The position numbers and the translations under genes are program-made. A DNA stretch of 64,000 bases from Massospora cicadina (lineage: Eukaryota > Entomophthoromycota > Entomophthoromycetes > Entomophthorales > Entomophthoraceae): the NCBI GenBank assembly GCA_022478985.1, contig JAKSZP010008028.1, forward strand, positions 62,001 through 126,000, in the 5' to 3' direction. The notes under the pieces were generated by a model. It searched no databases and was not told the origin of the DNA. It saw nothing but the letters and a program-made list of their open reading frames with translations. Shown one piece after another: positions 1 through 11,455 of the stretch. Each line of letters starts with the position of its first letter. Positions within the stretch are counted from its first letter, which is position 1.

Positions 1-410
1 CAACCATATTTGGCTAGCAACATGCTTAGTTAATGTGACTTATTACCCATTAAGGCAGGTCACGCACCAGCAGATTAATTCGCTAGTTGCAGGTGGCATC
101 ACTTTCCTCAAAACTCACTACCCATTCCCAATCAGTCAGTGATGAAGCCTGACCAATACCAATCAGTACACCTGATAGTTAATCACTATTGATTCCCCTA
201 TTTCATCAGCAACTCCACCCAATGAGATCTTAAGTATTTATCTAGATTTATCTCCGATGGATACAACCAGGCGAATATATAAAAATCCCCTGAACATATT
301 TACTCCAAAATTAGGGTCCACCAATTTCCAATTCACCTTACATTAGAGAATTATCCCCTAGCGATTCCTGGTAATCTAGCAGGCTGGGAATATGGGCAAA
401 AATCCCAACA
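1..410 (-). repeat. Partial LTR related to the LTR of element A
   Basis: On the minus strand this stretch matches the first part of the element A LTRs (53188 onward and 61619 onward), with the same order of blocks: the ATCCCAACA terminus, the CTAGCNNNTNNG segment and the AACTATCAGGTGTAC block near 165-180. The LTR 5' end (TGTTGGGATT on the minus strand) is at 410. The other end lies beyond the left window edge. Identity is low, so this is an old copy. Whether it is a solo LTR or belongs to a full element cannot be told. Confidence 0.65.
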
Positions 411-429
411 CCTTCCATTGGCCCTGGAC

Positions 430-1800
430 TAACTACTGATCAGTGTAAAGATGTATAAAAATTATTGGAAGAATATTCTAATCTTTTTTTCAAATTTTAC
501 CCTTGAGTTTGTTAAAATAAATGGTGTATTACATCAAGTGGAGACTGGAGATGAACCCTCAATCTATGCCTAACCGTATCAAAAGAGTAATATTGAAGAA
601 GCTCATATGAAACTTAAGAAATCATTTAATTTCTGGATTATTGGTTCTATTTCTTAGTCCATGAGATTCTCACCTTTTATTAATCCACAAAAGTTGGTAG
701 TCATAAAGTGGCGATAACTTACTGACGCCTGAATGCTGTTACTAAGAAGGGTAGTTATCCTCTTCCACAGATTGATGTGCATCTTTGGTTACTTGCCAGA
801 GCCCAGTACTTTTTGGCCATGGATCTAGCAAGTGATTATTGGAAAATAAAACTGGCACCTGAAGACTGACCTAAATGTGCCCTGATTGCCAATAAAAATT
901 TTCCAGACCATTAGAATGCTGCAGGAATTGTTTGATGCCATGGCTACCTTCTAACGAGCAATGAAAAGGGAATTTAGGTGATCTCATCTTTCCTACACTA
1001 TAGTCTACCTTGACAACGTAACTGTATTTTCAATGACATTCACATCTCATATGGGTCACCTTTAAGAAGTATTTAATGGACTTCAATAAGATTTCTAAAA
1101 TTGGAGTATCAAAGCGTTCATAATTAAATTATAATGGATAGTTTCGTATCAGGTATCAAAGAAGGAAATTCAACCTCTTACCAACAAGGTTGACGCAAGC
1201 AAAAAGATTTCACAGCCTGCTAGTTTAAAGGTTATAAAAGTATTTTTAGGGATGGAAGATTGCTATCAGCAGTTTATCCTTGATTTTGCTGAGTTATCAA
1301 AACTTTAATTATTTACTTTTAAAAAGTAGTATAGTTTGAGTGAAGCCTGAACAAGAACAAGCTTTCAATTCTCTTTTGACTACCTTGTGTGCTCAGCTCA
1401 TTCTAATACATCCTTAGTTCAATAATCCTTTTTTATTGATTACTGACGCCAATGATGTCGTGGTTGGAGTAATCCTTGCTCAACAGGATGACAATAAGTT
1501 ATACCATCCAGTTGCCTACTACAGTAAGGCTCTAAGTAAGGCAGAGAGAAATTATAGCGTAACTGAGTGGGAGTGCCTGGCTGTCCTTTTAGCTATAAAA
1601 CGATTCTGTCCTTACCTGTATGGAACTTATATACGGTTCTCACTGATCATACCTTATTATAATGGCTGTTGGAGTTCTAGAACACATTAAGTAATTGAGC
1701 AAAACAGATAAAGGGATTTGATCCCAAATTTAAAACTATATATATTGTATATTTATTGGGGATAATCCCTGATTAACTTTACCTAGACTCCTGACATTGG
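430..1800 (+). pseudogene. Ty3/gypsy pol relic (RT and RNase H)
   Basis: A heavily broken polyprotein fragment on the plus strand. Readable pieces in order are a TGDEPSI-like RT entry motif near 545, YPLPQID near 760, AMDLAS near 820, the RT catalytic box decayed to YLDN at 1006-1017 (YLDD expected), and an RNase H stretch at 1436-1690 with LLITDAND, HPVAYYSKAL and the ERECLAV-type motif read as EWECLAV. A FEIIYRPG-like RNase H tail can be traced to about 1800. There are many stops and frameshifts. The sequence is not especially close to the other gypsy elements here. No LTR could be paired with it. Confidence 0.75.
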
Positions 1801-2283
1801 GTTCCAAACCAGATCTAAAAAAGCGATTAAAAACTGTTCAACTGACTCAACCAGAATGTTATATATTACCAAAATAACCAATTAGTTATAGATTTTGGAT
1901 TGGATATGTTTGAATATTTCCCAAAAATACTAACACTTAAATCCTTACTTTTTATCATCTTATTATTGATTAATAAACTAAGCTGACAGTTTCTACTAAG
2001 CTAAACATCTACCTCCCAGTAAATTCCTTATCTCCCTTCTTTTACTACCTTACTGCTGCCCATTATGGTACCCCTCTAACTCTGAATTTTAGCCTCCTAG
2101 AACTATAAATAATTTGTGAGGATTTCTGCTAATAAATATATTTTGGCAGATCAACCTTTTCCATTACTAGATAGTAGCAACCTTACTTGGATACACCAAC
2201 CTAGGAGCTATTCCCTTGATCGAAGACTTTGGTTTTGTAAAGTAAACCTTTTATATTCATCGCCCAAGTCTTTGCAACCATGG
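1801..2283. other. Degenerate AT-rich stretch, no recognisable gene
   Basis: Between the RT-RNase H relic and the 3' LTR of element G I see no coding pattern or repeat boundary that I can support. It may be the remainder of the 430-1800 element (integrase region) decayed beyond recognition. Confidence 0.4.
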
Positions 2284-2854
2284 TGTTATCATTTTGACAA
2301 TATATTGGAGATATTACAAAAGGGCTTTTGCACAGTGTTGAGCCCACTGAGCAATAGTATGGACAATATGGGTATAATAGTTCTCAAAAGACACTTAAAT
2401 AAATATAATAAATATGGAGCCATTGCCCCATTGACACTTATTTAGAGCATTTACTATTTCCAGCGGATACTTGCTGCTCCGCTCTATTTTCATACTAATT
2501 CATCCTGTTTCAATTTTCTCATCTCACTTATATCATTGACTTTGGTAAATACTGACCCTTTTACTTCGACTAATTGTTTCAACTGTATTCTCATTGGTTC
2601 CAGCAGAGTCTACTATTCATTAAATTCACAATCGCCTTATATCAAGGCAATCTACCAAATCTTTGTCATACGCAACCTTACCTTATCACATGATTTGGAG
2701 GAAATCCACTAATTATTTGTTCAAAGCTTGGTATCGCCCTATTGCCTTATGTCAAGGCAATCTCATCCATATTAACCTACTCAGCTCAGACAATCTCACC
2801 CATCTCTCCATAACTACTTAGGGCTTAACATCCAGTCATATCAGATTCTCAACA
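2284..2854 (-). repeat. 3' LTR of element G
   Basis: Bounded by TGTTATCATT on the left and CTCAACA on the right, the TG/CA termini. It aligns over its length to the interrupted 5' LTR (8299-8530 and 10456-10818). It contains the conserved block with GAGCCCACTGAGCAATAG near 2340 that recurs in the LTRs of C, D and F. Confidence 0.85.
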
Positions 2855-2879
2855 TTAACTCATCCTACTGGACGATAAG
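2824..2879 (-). promoter_or_regulatory. Inverted repeat around polypurine tract/U3 junction of G
   Basis: Arms at 2824-2838 and 2865-2879 are imperfectly complementary (about 11 of 15). They flank the junction between the internal region and U3 at 2854/2855. The same arrangement is present in C, D and F. In G both the arms and the purine tract are eroded. Confidence 0.5.
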
Positions 2880-4180
2880 TTTCCTATTGTTTATACACCC
2901 AAAGAAACTTTGCATGCACTCAGTCTGATAATATGACTGTCCGTGGGATCCTTTTTTTAGTACTAGATTGTCCGTGGGATCCTTGATAGTATAAGCATCA
3001 ACACCTGTTTTCTCACTTATTTCAAATGGACCAAACCTGTTGCTGGCCAATTTGTGCTTCTGATTAAACCCAAGTTGGTCATGGAATTAAACCATGTCCC
3101 TATCTTTGAACTGAGCTATCCTAATACTCCATAACTGATTGGCAGCCTGATTTTTTATCTTCTTAGCTAAGTTTATTAAGTAGGCTTCATTTTGAAACTT
3201 GATCAGCATATTTGTTTAGGTTGGTCAAGTAGCGTTGAAAATTTATTCCGCCAGTTTCTTCCACGCAGGCATAGAGAAGTGTGGGTAGATCTGGGTGCCA
3301 TCCATATAGTATTTGAAAAGGACTCTTCCCCCATTGCCGAGTGATAGCTGATGTTTTAGGCTAAGACAGCGGCGGATAGGAGGGTACTCCAATCAGAGGG
3401 TCTATCCATTACCAACTTCCGGAGTATTCATCAGTGTCCCATTGACCCATTTGACCATATCGTTGATTTTTGGTGATATGGGGTCGTTAGATCCTCGTGG
3501 ATAGCCATTAGTCCATTGAGCTTGGGTAAAATGTAAAAAGGTTGGTCCCGTTGTCAGTAAGAATGAACTGAGGACATATGTGTCACTGAATTACACATTT
3601 CATCACAAACTTAGCCACCATGACCACCCCCATATTGTGTATTGCCTGTGACTAATCTCGCCTGGTCAAGTGGTCAATCGCCACCAGAATATACTTGAAC
3701 TGGCATGCTCCAGTTAGCAGGGGCCCCACAACAGTAATAGAAACTCTATGCCATTCAAAGTGAAGTTCTACTAACTGGTACGAAGTCTTTTGGTGGCATG
3801 ACTTCTTCACTTGACTTTGTGGAAGCAGGAAATCAATTTGAGAATGTCAAAGTGCATGCTTTCCCAGTAGTACTGAGGTCAAAACAATAACAGTGCCTTG
3901 CATACTCCAAGTCCGACTTCTCAGTGTGTGCTCATAATAGTATTTGGTTGGACAGAAGGTCTTGAATTTTTCATGTTAGTGTACCTTATCCGCTTGAACA
4001 TCTCACCATTCTTCTGGAACTTTATTGGCCCCTATTCCATCTAATACCTTGATAATTTTGAGGCGGTTCATTGTCATATTTTCCGCTAAGCATTTTCTCT
4101 TACATCATGTCACTCAGATCCGCTGTAACTGCAATCATTGGTTATCTTGGTAGGCAATCAGCATTTTGATGTTTGGCTCC
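2860..4180 (-). pseudogene. Integrase region of element G pol
   Basis: The C-terminal GPF/Y module is readable at 2865-3050 (FGPFEISEKTGVDAYTIKD). The core carries LTDNGTN near 3540-3565, so the second catalytic Asp is present. The first Asp motif reads ITVVGPL instead of IDVVGPL near 3720, and the Glu of the MVEQVNGTL motif has become Lys near 3440. The DDE triad is therefore broken and the reading frame is interrupted many times. The order and wording of the motifs match element D, the best-preserved copy. Confidence 0.8.
2938..2984 (-). mobile_element. Micro-insertion of a poly(A)-tailed retroelement end (copy 1)
   Basis: A 15 bp insert, TTTTTAGTACTAGAT (2954-2968), is flanked by a perfect 16 bp duplication TGTCCGTGGGATCCTT at 2938-2953 and 2969-2984. 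The homologous places in D (near 23165) and F (near 18270) have the site once and no insert, which proves an insertion. On the minus strand the insert reads as a 3' end with a poly(A) tail. Confidence 0.8.
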
Positions 4181-5560
4181 ATGATGGTGAAAGATTTCAA
4201 AATTATAAGCCTGCAGTTTAAGAACCCATCAGGCTAGATGCCCTTTGGGATCTCTGAGATTATGCAACCAGCATAAAGAAGTGTGGTCCGTCATGACTGA
4301 ACCATAATCCATGCAAATATATCCTGAATTGCTTGTATGCAAAGATCACAGCTAAGCATTCCAACTTAGCCATGATATAATTACGTTTGTTGCAGTCCAG
4401 GCTTCAACTGCAGTATGAAACTGGATTCTCCCCCCCTCATCATCTTTTTGAGATAGAACTGCCCCAATGGCGGAAAGGGAAGCATCCATCTGAATGATAA
4501 ATTCTTTATCAAAATTCAGGTAGTATAGCACTGGCTATATTGATTGATGCCATTCAAAGCATATCAAAGGAGTGTTGATGGCATTCTGTCATTCAAACAT
4601 GGCATCCTTTTTTTTAACAACTCAAATAGCGGGCCCCAATAAAACTGAAGATATGGATGAAGCGCCAGTAGTAACCCACCATCCCCAAAAATACCTATAT
4701 GGCATGCTTGCTACTTGGCTGAGTCCTTTTTGGATAGCGTCCACCTTGGCTGGCTGAGGTTTAAGGCCATTCACGTCTACCACAAACCCAAGGTACTCCT
4801 GTGATCCTTAAAGAAGTGGCATTTGTGGGGATTAATCTTAATGTTGGCCTTGGCAAGCTGGCGGAAGACCTACTATTGATGAATAAGTTTCTTGGAGAAG
4901 GTTTAAGAGAAGATGTTGTAATCATTGAGGTATATAAGAATGCATGTCAGCTTCAGGTCACCTAGAATGGTGACCATGGCCCGTTGAAATTTAGCCAGGG
5001 CGCTAAACAGCCCTGAGGCGTAGGGGTTGGTTAAAAACCCCTTGGACGTGAAAATTGCACATTTCTCCTGTTCTGCCGCAGGCAACTCGATCTTTCAGTA
5101 ACCTGGTATCAAATCCATCACCAAGAAGTAACACGCTCCCCCTAACCAATCCAAAGCATATTCAATCCATAGCAAGGGATATGATTCCTTCTTGGTGATG
5201 TTGTTGAGCTTCTAAAAATATACTACTACCTGGTTGGTGCCGTCCTTCTTTTTTACAACAAGAATGGGTAAGTCCCACAGACTCTTCAAGGGTCGAGCAT
5301 CCCTTGCTCCAGTAGCTTTTTGATCTCCTCTGTTATAACTTCCTCGGCTGCCCTAGACCAATGGAAAGGCTGAGACCTGAGGGGGGATGATCCCCAGTGT
5401 CCACTTGATGGACTACCCCACATACACCATAAGTTTGATCATTGGTAGCAAAATCTCCTTATAATTTTCAAATAAATATATTGCCTGATCCTTCAATTCT
5501 ACCAATAACCCAAAACAAGTTTTCACGCGGCACCACCATCATTACGCTAGGATGTAAATC
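4180..5560 (-). pseudogene. RT and RNase H region of element G pol
   Basis: RNase H and thumb pieces lie at about 4200-4900 and the RT palm at 4900-5400. The catalytic box, YLDD in elements A, C and D, reads YLND at 4921-4932, so one catalytic Asp has become Asn. The upstream GLFSALAKFQRAM and EQEKCAIFT pieces match the palm of element D. Frames change repeatedly. The RNase H region is recognised from its alignment with D and C. Confidence 0.8.
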
Positions 5561-5599
5561 AACTGGTGAACCAAATCCCTCAAATCACCGAACTCATGA

Positions 5600-5915
5600 A
5601 CCTGAAGTACCTCCTTAACTGAAATCAAGTATAAATACACCACTTTCTGGTTTTAGCGGATTTGCAATGGTTCCATTTGCAGATTCGCTAATAGAACCTT
5701 GATCTCCCCATGTACTAGTAGTATAATGTCTGGAGCCGCGTGGGGCTCAAGCTGCAATTGCTGATAAGACCCAATGACCTCTCCATAGAGTCTGTATGGC
5801 ACTCTACCTTCAATTCAGTGCTCACTATTACTTGGTGACTGGAGGGATGGATATAGATTCAGAAGCTCTGAGAGGCAGCCCTTGATATTCATATATCTGT
5901 TGGGGGAGGGCCTGA
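5600..5915 (-). pseudogene. dUTPase-like domain of element G pol
   Basis: Between protease and RT the minus strand encodes GLPLRASESISIPP, then PYRLYGEVIGSYQQ, then HGEIKVLLANLQ, then NQKVVYLYLI. The order and spacing follow dUTPase motifs 1, 2, 3 and 4/5: a small-residue-Asp-Leu motif, IPPG, YGxIxPRSS, GxxDxDYRGE and GDRIAQL. The matching segments in A, C and D are better preserved. Motif 3 lacks the Asp and Tyr needed by active dUTPases. This is an assignment by motif order, not by a profile search. Confidence 0.55.
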
Positions 5916-6009
5916 GTCTTGTTCTTTAATTGAGGGTAGTGCACTGGGATCACCCCGTCACTATAAGATAGGTTGATATGTCCCATATGCACCGGATCTT
6001 TTGGCACTA

Positions 6010-6480
6010 TGCTAGTTGTAAAGTAAATTTGGATCCGCTACCCCAGAATTTTGAACGCCTCTTCCATAATGTCAATGACAGCACCAAGGTGTCGCATAAA
6101 AGTGGTTCCAATTAACCTGTTATAATGGCTGTTCAGTAACAATATTGATGGAGCTATAACAACAATTGACCCAAACCACAAGGGGAGAGCATTGCACACT
6201 CCTTCTGAGACCATGTTTTCCGCTCCAGAAGTCCCATACACCATGCGATGAGCTACATCAGATTTAATGTCAGCTTTGCCACCAACTTAGTACAAAATTA
6301 TGTTGACTGGGGCACCTGTATCTATTATCGCACAGACTTGGGTTTTGGCTACAATAATGTCACAGTATGCACATTCTAAATAAGAAGAATTTTGACTGTT
6401 TAGTACATGGACATTTAAGAAATCTCTGTTTCCAAGGAAACTCATAATCCCCTCACTGTCTTTAGTTATTATTTAATAAT
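6010..6480 (-). pseudogene. Aspartic protease region of element G pol
   Basis: The active-site loop IIDTGAPVN is intact at 6302-6328. It is followed at 6038-6244 by HRMVYGTSGAENMVSEG and a flap/C-terminal part ending LIGTTFMRHLGAVIDIMEE, which matches the protease of D and C. There is a stop between the loop and the longer open stretch. In gypsy elements this enzyme cleaves the Gag-Pol polyprotein. Confidence 0.8.
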
Positions 6481-8270
6481 AGTAACTACTTGAAGGGCGA
6501 TGTTTACTACTTGCAAGGAAGGTGCATCTGCATATGGGTCCAGCTTATCATGGGAAAATTGTTCAAACATTTGACAAGCGTATGTCTTTGGCTGCACCTG
6601 AGATCCTTCTTCCGCCACAGCCCTGGCTTGCACTCGTGTCAATACATTCACCCCTCCAACTGGCTGCTGATATAGAAATATATCACTTTACGAAGGGACT
6701 TCTACTGAATATATGTTGATAAGTTTAAGTGGGACGTTTGGGATTGGGATAGAGTAGTTAGAGAGTCCCAACTCTACTCTGCTCTGACTTTTCCCTGATA
6801 GTACTGGTTCTGCTGTATGTAATGGACCTGAAGATTGGGGCAACATTGTGCCAGGTGCCCAGGATGACCGCACTCAAAACAATTAACCTTATAGGGCCTT
6901 CGTCCTTGTTCATTGTAAGATGGTCCATGCCAAAAGTTAGACTGTGAATGATTGGCGTAAACAGTCCCACCCAGATAGTTGAACTGCTGATGGTAACTCG
7001 GTCAAGGTAGAGGCGCATATTTTAATAAGCTGTGGGCTACTATATGGACTCTGAACAGGGTGGAATAAGTCCCTCAAATAAGAAAATCCGGCAACAATTG
7101 TTGTAAGTTTCCTTTCTGTATTAGCAGAGTAAAGGTAGCGGATAGATGGCGCAAAATTTGGACAATTTTGAACAGGGGTACGTCATTGTCCAAATTTGGG
7201 GTCATGACATTGTACAGCTTGTGGTATGGCTTCACTGCAGAGGTCAGTGTAATTCTCACATTGGCTTCAGTTAGAGTGCCTACCCTATTAGCATGTGAGC
7301 TTTTGTCATGAAGCAGTATGCAAACTCAGCTAGACTCTCATTATGATGAAACCCTATATTCAAAAACTCAGCCTTCTGCCATGACATCTTGGCAATGCCT
7401 CCAAACTACTGCATCACGTCTTCTTCAGCTCCTGATATGAAATGGAGCTGTTTGGAAGATAGCAAGAAACTTGGTTGGCACTTCCAACATCCAGGGCGGA
7501 TATCAGTAATCTAGCCTTATGTCAATCTGAGGCTCCTCCCAACACAAATTTAAATTGTTGAAGAATCCATGGATGATTCCATTGCAGTTGAATAATGGTA
7601 GCATGTCAATTCAGACCTCCTCTCCAACTCATAACTGCTAGCCTTGGGAGTGTAATTAGGATTTGATTGAGACTAATAGCTGGAATCTCGGCAAGGAGCT
7701 GGCTTGGAAGGGTCATCAGCATATGGCTGATTGGCTGCTCTAGTAGTAGCATAGGTTTCCTTGGTAGGCTGAACTGCCATCAAATAGGGGACTCTTTGGG
7801 TTGGAAAATAGCATTTCCCTGAGCTGCCATTATTTGGCGAGCAGCTCATGCTACCTGCATGCTAAGCAAAAGCTCTTCAGCTGAATAACCATATTGGTAT
7901 TTATCATAAAATAATCCTCTCTGAGCGACCCTTTGTCCTTCCACTTCCCATTAGAGGCGAGGTGGGTAAAAAGTTAGTTTTCAAATTCCACTTTGTACAT
8001 TGTAGCCACTCAATAACGTTCTTCAGGAAATTGAAAAGTTGCCTGTTCTGTTTTCCAAGTATCTTCAACTGACTAGCCGCACTTTCAAGTTGATTTTTAA
8101 CGTTATCACGCTCCTAAAGGAGCTCTTCTTGTTTTTTGAGCACAGTCTCCACAACAAGTTTGATTTCTGCAGCTTCTGCAAGCACAGTGGATTGGGACAA
8201 TTCCCCTTTAGTGCAGGCCTGAGATGTCATGGCTGGTGACTGGATAATAATTTAATTTTTGTGTGGTTGT
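6480..8270 (-). pseudogene. Gag of element G
   Basis: The capsid-like part is readable at 7074-7259 (TSAVKPYHKLYNVM, VPLFKIVQILRHLSA), matching D and C. An intact zinc knuckle of form CX2CX4HX4C (CFECGHPGHLAQC) lies at 6843-6881. The N-terminal part near 8000-8240 is poorly preserved. Many stops are present. Confidence 0.75.
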
Positions 8271-8279
8271 TCAATGGGA

Positions 8280-8297
8280 CTCTTGTAGTGAGCATCA
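8280..8297 (-). promoter_or_regulatory. Primer-binding site of element G
   Basis: Read on the minus strand the site is TGATGCTCACTACAAGAG, starting one base after the LTR end at 8299. It differs slightly from the sites in C, D, E and F, which correspond to a tRNA 3' end of the form CCCTTGTAGTGAGCACCA. Confidence 0.75.
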
Positions 8298-8298
8298 C

Positions 8299-8530
8299 TG
8301 TTATCATTTTAATAATACATTAGAGATATGCCAAAAGAGCTTTTGCACAGTGTCGAGCCCACTGAGCAATAGATGGACAATATGGAGATCGTCAGTTCTC
8401 AAAACACACTTAAATAAAAATAATAAATATGGAACAATTGCCCTATTGACACGTATTTATCTAACATAATATTTCCAGCGGATACTCGCTGCTCTGCTCT
8501 ATCTTTCTTACTAACAATCCTCCTGTTTCA
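8299..8530 (-). repeat. 5' LTR of element G, 3' part (split by H)
   Basis: This begins TGTTATCATTTTAATA on the plus strand and matches 2284-2520 of the 3' LTR. The LTR is cut at the 18 bp duplication 8513-8530 and resumes at 10456. Confidence 0.85.
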
Positions 8531-10455
8531 TACTCTCTTCTTCTCAAACCCATTTTTGAGCAAATATAGAATTACAGAAGAACTAAACAACTCTGAAAAA
8601 CTGACAAACAGCAAACCACCAATATTCTCAGCCTGACTTCCCGCTGCTCCAAAATGGAGCAGTGGCAAACCCCCTATTATCTTCCGCCCAGAGGGGAAAT
8701 GCTTTCAAACCAGATTGACCAGCCTCCCCATCCTCAGGTTGATACATTCCCCCCAAGGATCTCACCCTCCAAATCGCACATTCTCAAATGGTGCCTCATA
8801 GCCCCATTGTTCTCCCCAAAGCAAGATGTAATTTGGCCTCTGAGTCAAATATGGAAACTTGTTCCCCTACAATGACAAACAAACAATAGAATTAGCCCAG
8901 GCGCTTATGCAGCCTGCAGGCTTTATTGACTTCTGCCCCTACAAGGGGTACTTTGACCTCAGCTTCACTTGTGAAGTTGATGCTGCAATCGCAGCTAACA
9001 TTCCCCTGGTGTTCCAGGGAACCCCATCCCAATTGCTCACACCTGGTTGCCTGATGACACCACTCTTGTGGTTCAAATCTTCAGGCCTCCCCACCCACCT
9101 CCAACCTGAAACTTTATGTAATGAAATATTAGATGGGTTGTCAGTATATGATGCTGACCCCATTTTACAATTTGAAATTCCCAATGGAGTCAACTGACTA
9201 TTGTGCCCTCATTTCTTTGTAACCATATGCCCAAATTCAAACAAAATTGCCATTTCGATTCACACTTGCACCATTGTCCCCTCTTCCCCCAACCATTCTT
9301 TCTAGGCCAGAGTAGATAAGGGGCGCACGATCTGCCCCTTTTTGTTTTGACCTGGACCACTTAAAGCGTCGCTGCCCCACCATAGCCCAAGATGGAGCCC
9401 ATATGCTCAACTACCCCATGATGCTTCCATAGCTGACATAAAAACTTTTTGAATGGGGCACAATCCCCCCTCCACCCAAAATGGTAGATGCAACTGCCAC
9501 GGATTCAACCAATAAGGAACCAACATGCCAAACCATCACTCCTACTGCTGCAACTAATCAGGAGCCAGCATGAACCCCAGTATTTCAAAAAAAACTCACC
9601 CAGCCACCCAATCCAGCCCACCCATATTCCGATCAACCTATCATCTTCAACTAAAATCCCTGGGGTTATTTGGAGGAAGTTGATGATTTGGGAAATCCCA
9701 TCCCTGACTCAGTCAAGGCCCCAGGCCTCAAAATGTATTTAAATGCAGAATATGCAGCTCAATTCCCAACTCGCCACTATGCTCTACGCTCAGATGCTAA
9801 TGAATTCTGAAGTGACCGCCAACTCACCAAAAAGGTTGTTGCCTCCCCTGATTGACACCCCCTCTGAAAGGCCATAGTGAAATCAGTTGAAGTCTTGGCC
9901 AATGGGGTACCTGCACTTGTCCTTCCCCCCATGCAACAAATTCATAAAAAAGAATTCCTCCAATTACAACAAGTTTCCCACAAAGAAGTACAAAAAGTTG
10001 TGATGGTCGCAAAATCTAGCCCCAAGACCCACATTACCAGCAACAATATCGCCACCTTTACCATGCTACCCAAAGTTTGCCTTGAGGCTTAAAAAGCCCT
10101 TTCCAAATATATCGCAAACCTCCTAATAGCTAAATTTGAGCTTCCTGAGCCACTTTGCTACCTTAACCCCCATTTTGAGGATGCACCCACACCCAGACTC
10201 TCAGAGCTCTGCCATACCCTGTCCAACACAGAGGAGGAGTTCTGAGCCTTCTGAGTCCAACTCATCCCCTACCATGGATGCATATTGGGTTACCACATCT
10301 GACCTGGCTGGTTAATTTTAGTTTTTTATTTTTTGTTTCAGTTTTAGTGATACACTTATCTCTTTCTATTTTTTTAATTCTAGCATAGCATAAGTTTTGC
10401 TCCTTGGAGCTTGGTAATTTCTGTTCCCTGGTCATCTTGCCTCAGTCAGATAAAA
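8531..10455 (+). mobile_element. Element H: LINE-like insert with ORF1 only
   Basis: The insert is flanked by an 18 bp target duplication, AACAATYCTCCTGTTTCA, at 8513-8530 and 10456-10473 (one C/T difference). The uninterrupted LTR at 2490-2515 shows the empty site. Long duplication, no LTRs and a short A-rich 3' end (AGATAAAA) indicate target-primed retrotransposition. The coding part is an ORF1 with RRM-like and zinc-knuckle segments. No endonuclease or RT follows it, so the copy resembles the half-LINEs (HAL1) known from mammals. Confidence 0.7.
8654..10290 (+). pseudogene. LINE ORF1-like protein (RRM-like, zinc knuckle)
   Basis: Open pieces at 8654-8875, 8859-9197, 9488-9742 and 9877-10092 follow one another in shifting frames. 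The piece at 8859-9197 has the layout of ORF1 nucleic-acid-binding domains (GYFDLSFTCEVDAAIAAN, LVFQG, SSGLPTHLQPETLCNEIL). Near 9335-9380 a CX2CX4HX4C knuckle (CPFCFDLDHLKRRCP) appears if one T of a T-run is ignored. The C-terminal part is basic and Gln-rich. I do not recognise a more specific family. In LINEs, ORF1 protein binds the element RNA. Confidence 0.55.
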
Positions 10456-10818
10456 AACAATTCTCCTGTTTCAATCTTCTCATCTCACTTATATCATTGA
10501 CTTTGGTCAATACTGAACCTTTTTCTTATACTAATTGTTTCAATTGTATTCTCATTGGTTCCAGCAGAGTCTACTATTCATTAAATTCACAATCTCCTTA
10601 GATCAAGGCAATCTGCCAATTATTTGTCATTTGTGTACCTTACCTTATCACCTGATTTGGAGGCAATCCACCTAATATTTGGTCAAAGCTTAGTATCGCC
10701 ATATTGCCTTATTTTAAGGCAATCTCATCTATATTACTAGACTATTCATCTCAACCAATCTCCCCCATTATGCCATAAATACTTAGAGCTTATCATCTAT
10801 CATATCAGAATTTTGACA
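10456..10818 (-). repeat. 5' LTR of element G, 5' part (split by H)
   Basis: This continues the LTR after H. It matches 2505-2854, including TTGACTTTGGTCAATACTGA, and ends TTTTGACA at 10818. Confidence 0.85.
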
Positions 10819-11210
10819 CCCACTTTCCATAATGGATACGCCTGTTGATAAGCTGCCTGACCCTCCCTCCCCCTATGCCTTGGGGGTTAGCGGTACTCTG
10901 CTCCCTGCTTGGTTGAAGGTTTTGTTTTGTTTTGATGTTTTGTTCGTTTTTAGTTATGTTGTTTGCTCCATGATAATTGGTTATGTCTGTCTCCTGGTTG
11001 GCGCACCTCAAATAAAATTTAAATCAATTAACTTGATAAATAGCCAAATGACCCACCACTTAGCAAAACCATTTAACTATTTAATCAACTGAATATCTAA
11101 CTGCTCAGTTGTATTTATAGACAATTGTATTTAAAACTTAAAATTCTCACTTCTTATATATGAAACTACTTTAATTATGAAGATTATGAAATTATGGCAG
11201 TTTTATATAT
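10819..11210. other. No recognisable gene
   Basis: A short stretch outside element G. A plus-strand reading frame at 10832-11092 includes a hydrophobic run (VLFCFDVLFVFSYVVCSMIIGYV interrupted by the limits of a repeat-rich context) but has no homologue I can name and no sign of conservation inside the window. I treat it as non-coding. Confidence 0.3.
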
Positions 11211-11288
11211 TATCACCTGACCTTATTTTTTAGCACTAGGTGGTCCTAACCTACATGGAGGATATGCCGATCTATCATCTGACCTTAT
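11211..11288 (-). mobile_element. Micro-insertion of a poly(A)-tailed retroelement end (copy 2)
   Basis: A 46 bp insert (11227-11272) beginning TTTTTTAGCACTAGGTGG is flanked by a 16 bp duplication TATCAYCTGACCTTAT at 11211-11226 and 11273-11288, with one C/T difference. The insert aligns with copy 5 at 63259-63305 over nearly its whole length. It is therefore a 5'-truncated copy of a dispersed family. Confidence 0.8.
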
Positions 11289-11455
11289 CATATACAAAAT
11301 TTCAGTATTTGGTTATGTCAGGTTGTCTTGTTTAAACATGCTATATCCTAATATAAACACGATTATGAGTTAAATAAAAGCAAGTAAAAATAATTAGCAT
11401 CTTAAGATGGTAAATAATTATTTATTTAAAAGATTCAGCAGTAGCAGGAAACATT

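Larger units (their letters stand above)
2284..10818 (-). mobile_element. Element G: Ty3/gypsy LTR retrotransposon, decayed, interrupted by H
   Basis: The minus-strand element has a 3' LTR at 2284-2854 and a 5' LTR at 8299-8530 plus 10456-10818. Between them gag, protease, a dUTPase-like segment, RT, RNase H and integrase are readable in the usual order, all with stops and frameshifts. The 5' LTR is split by insertion H. A primer-binding site adjoins the 5' LTR. No target duplication is visible: CATGG lies left and CCCAC right, which fits great age or rearrangement. RT and integrase catalytic residues are lost, so the copy is dead. Confidence 0.85.

Noticed and set aside
10832..11092. 86-aa frame with a membrane-like segment
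   Set aside because: No homologue, no conserved context, and the region lies between dead elements, so chance is likelier than a gene.
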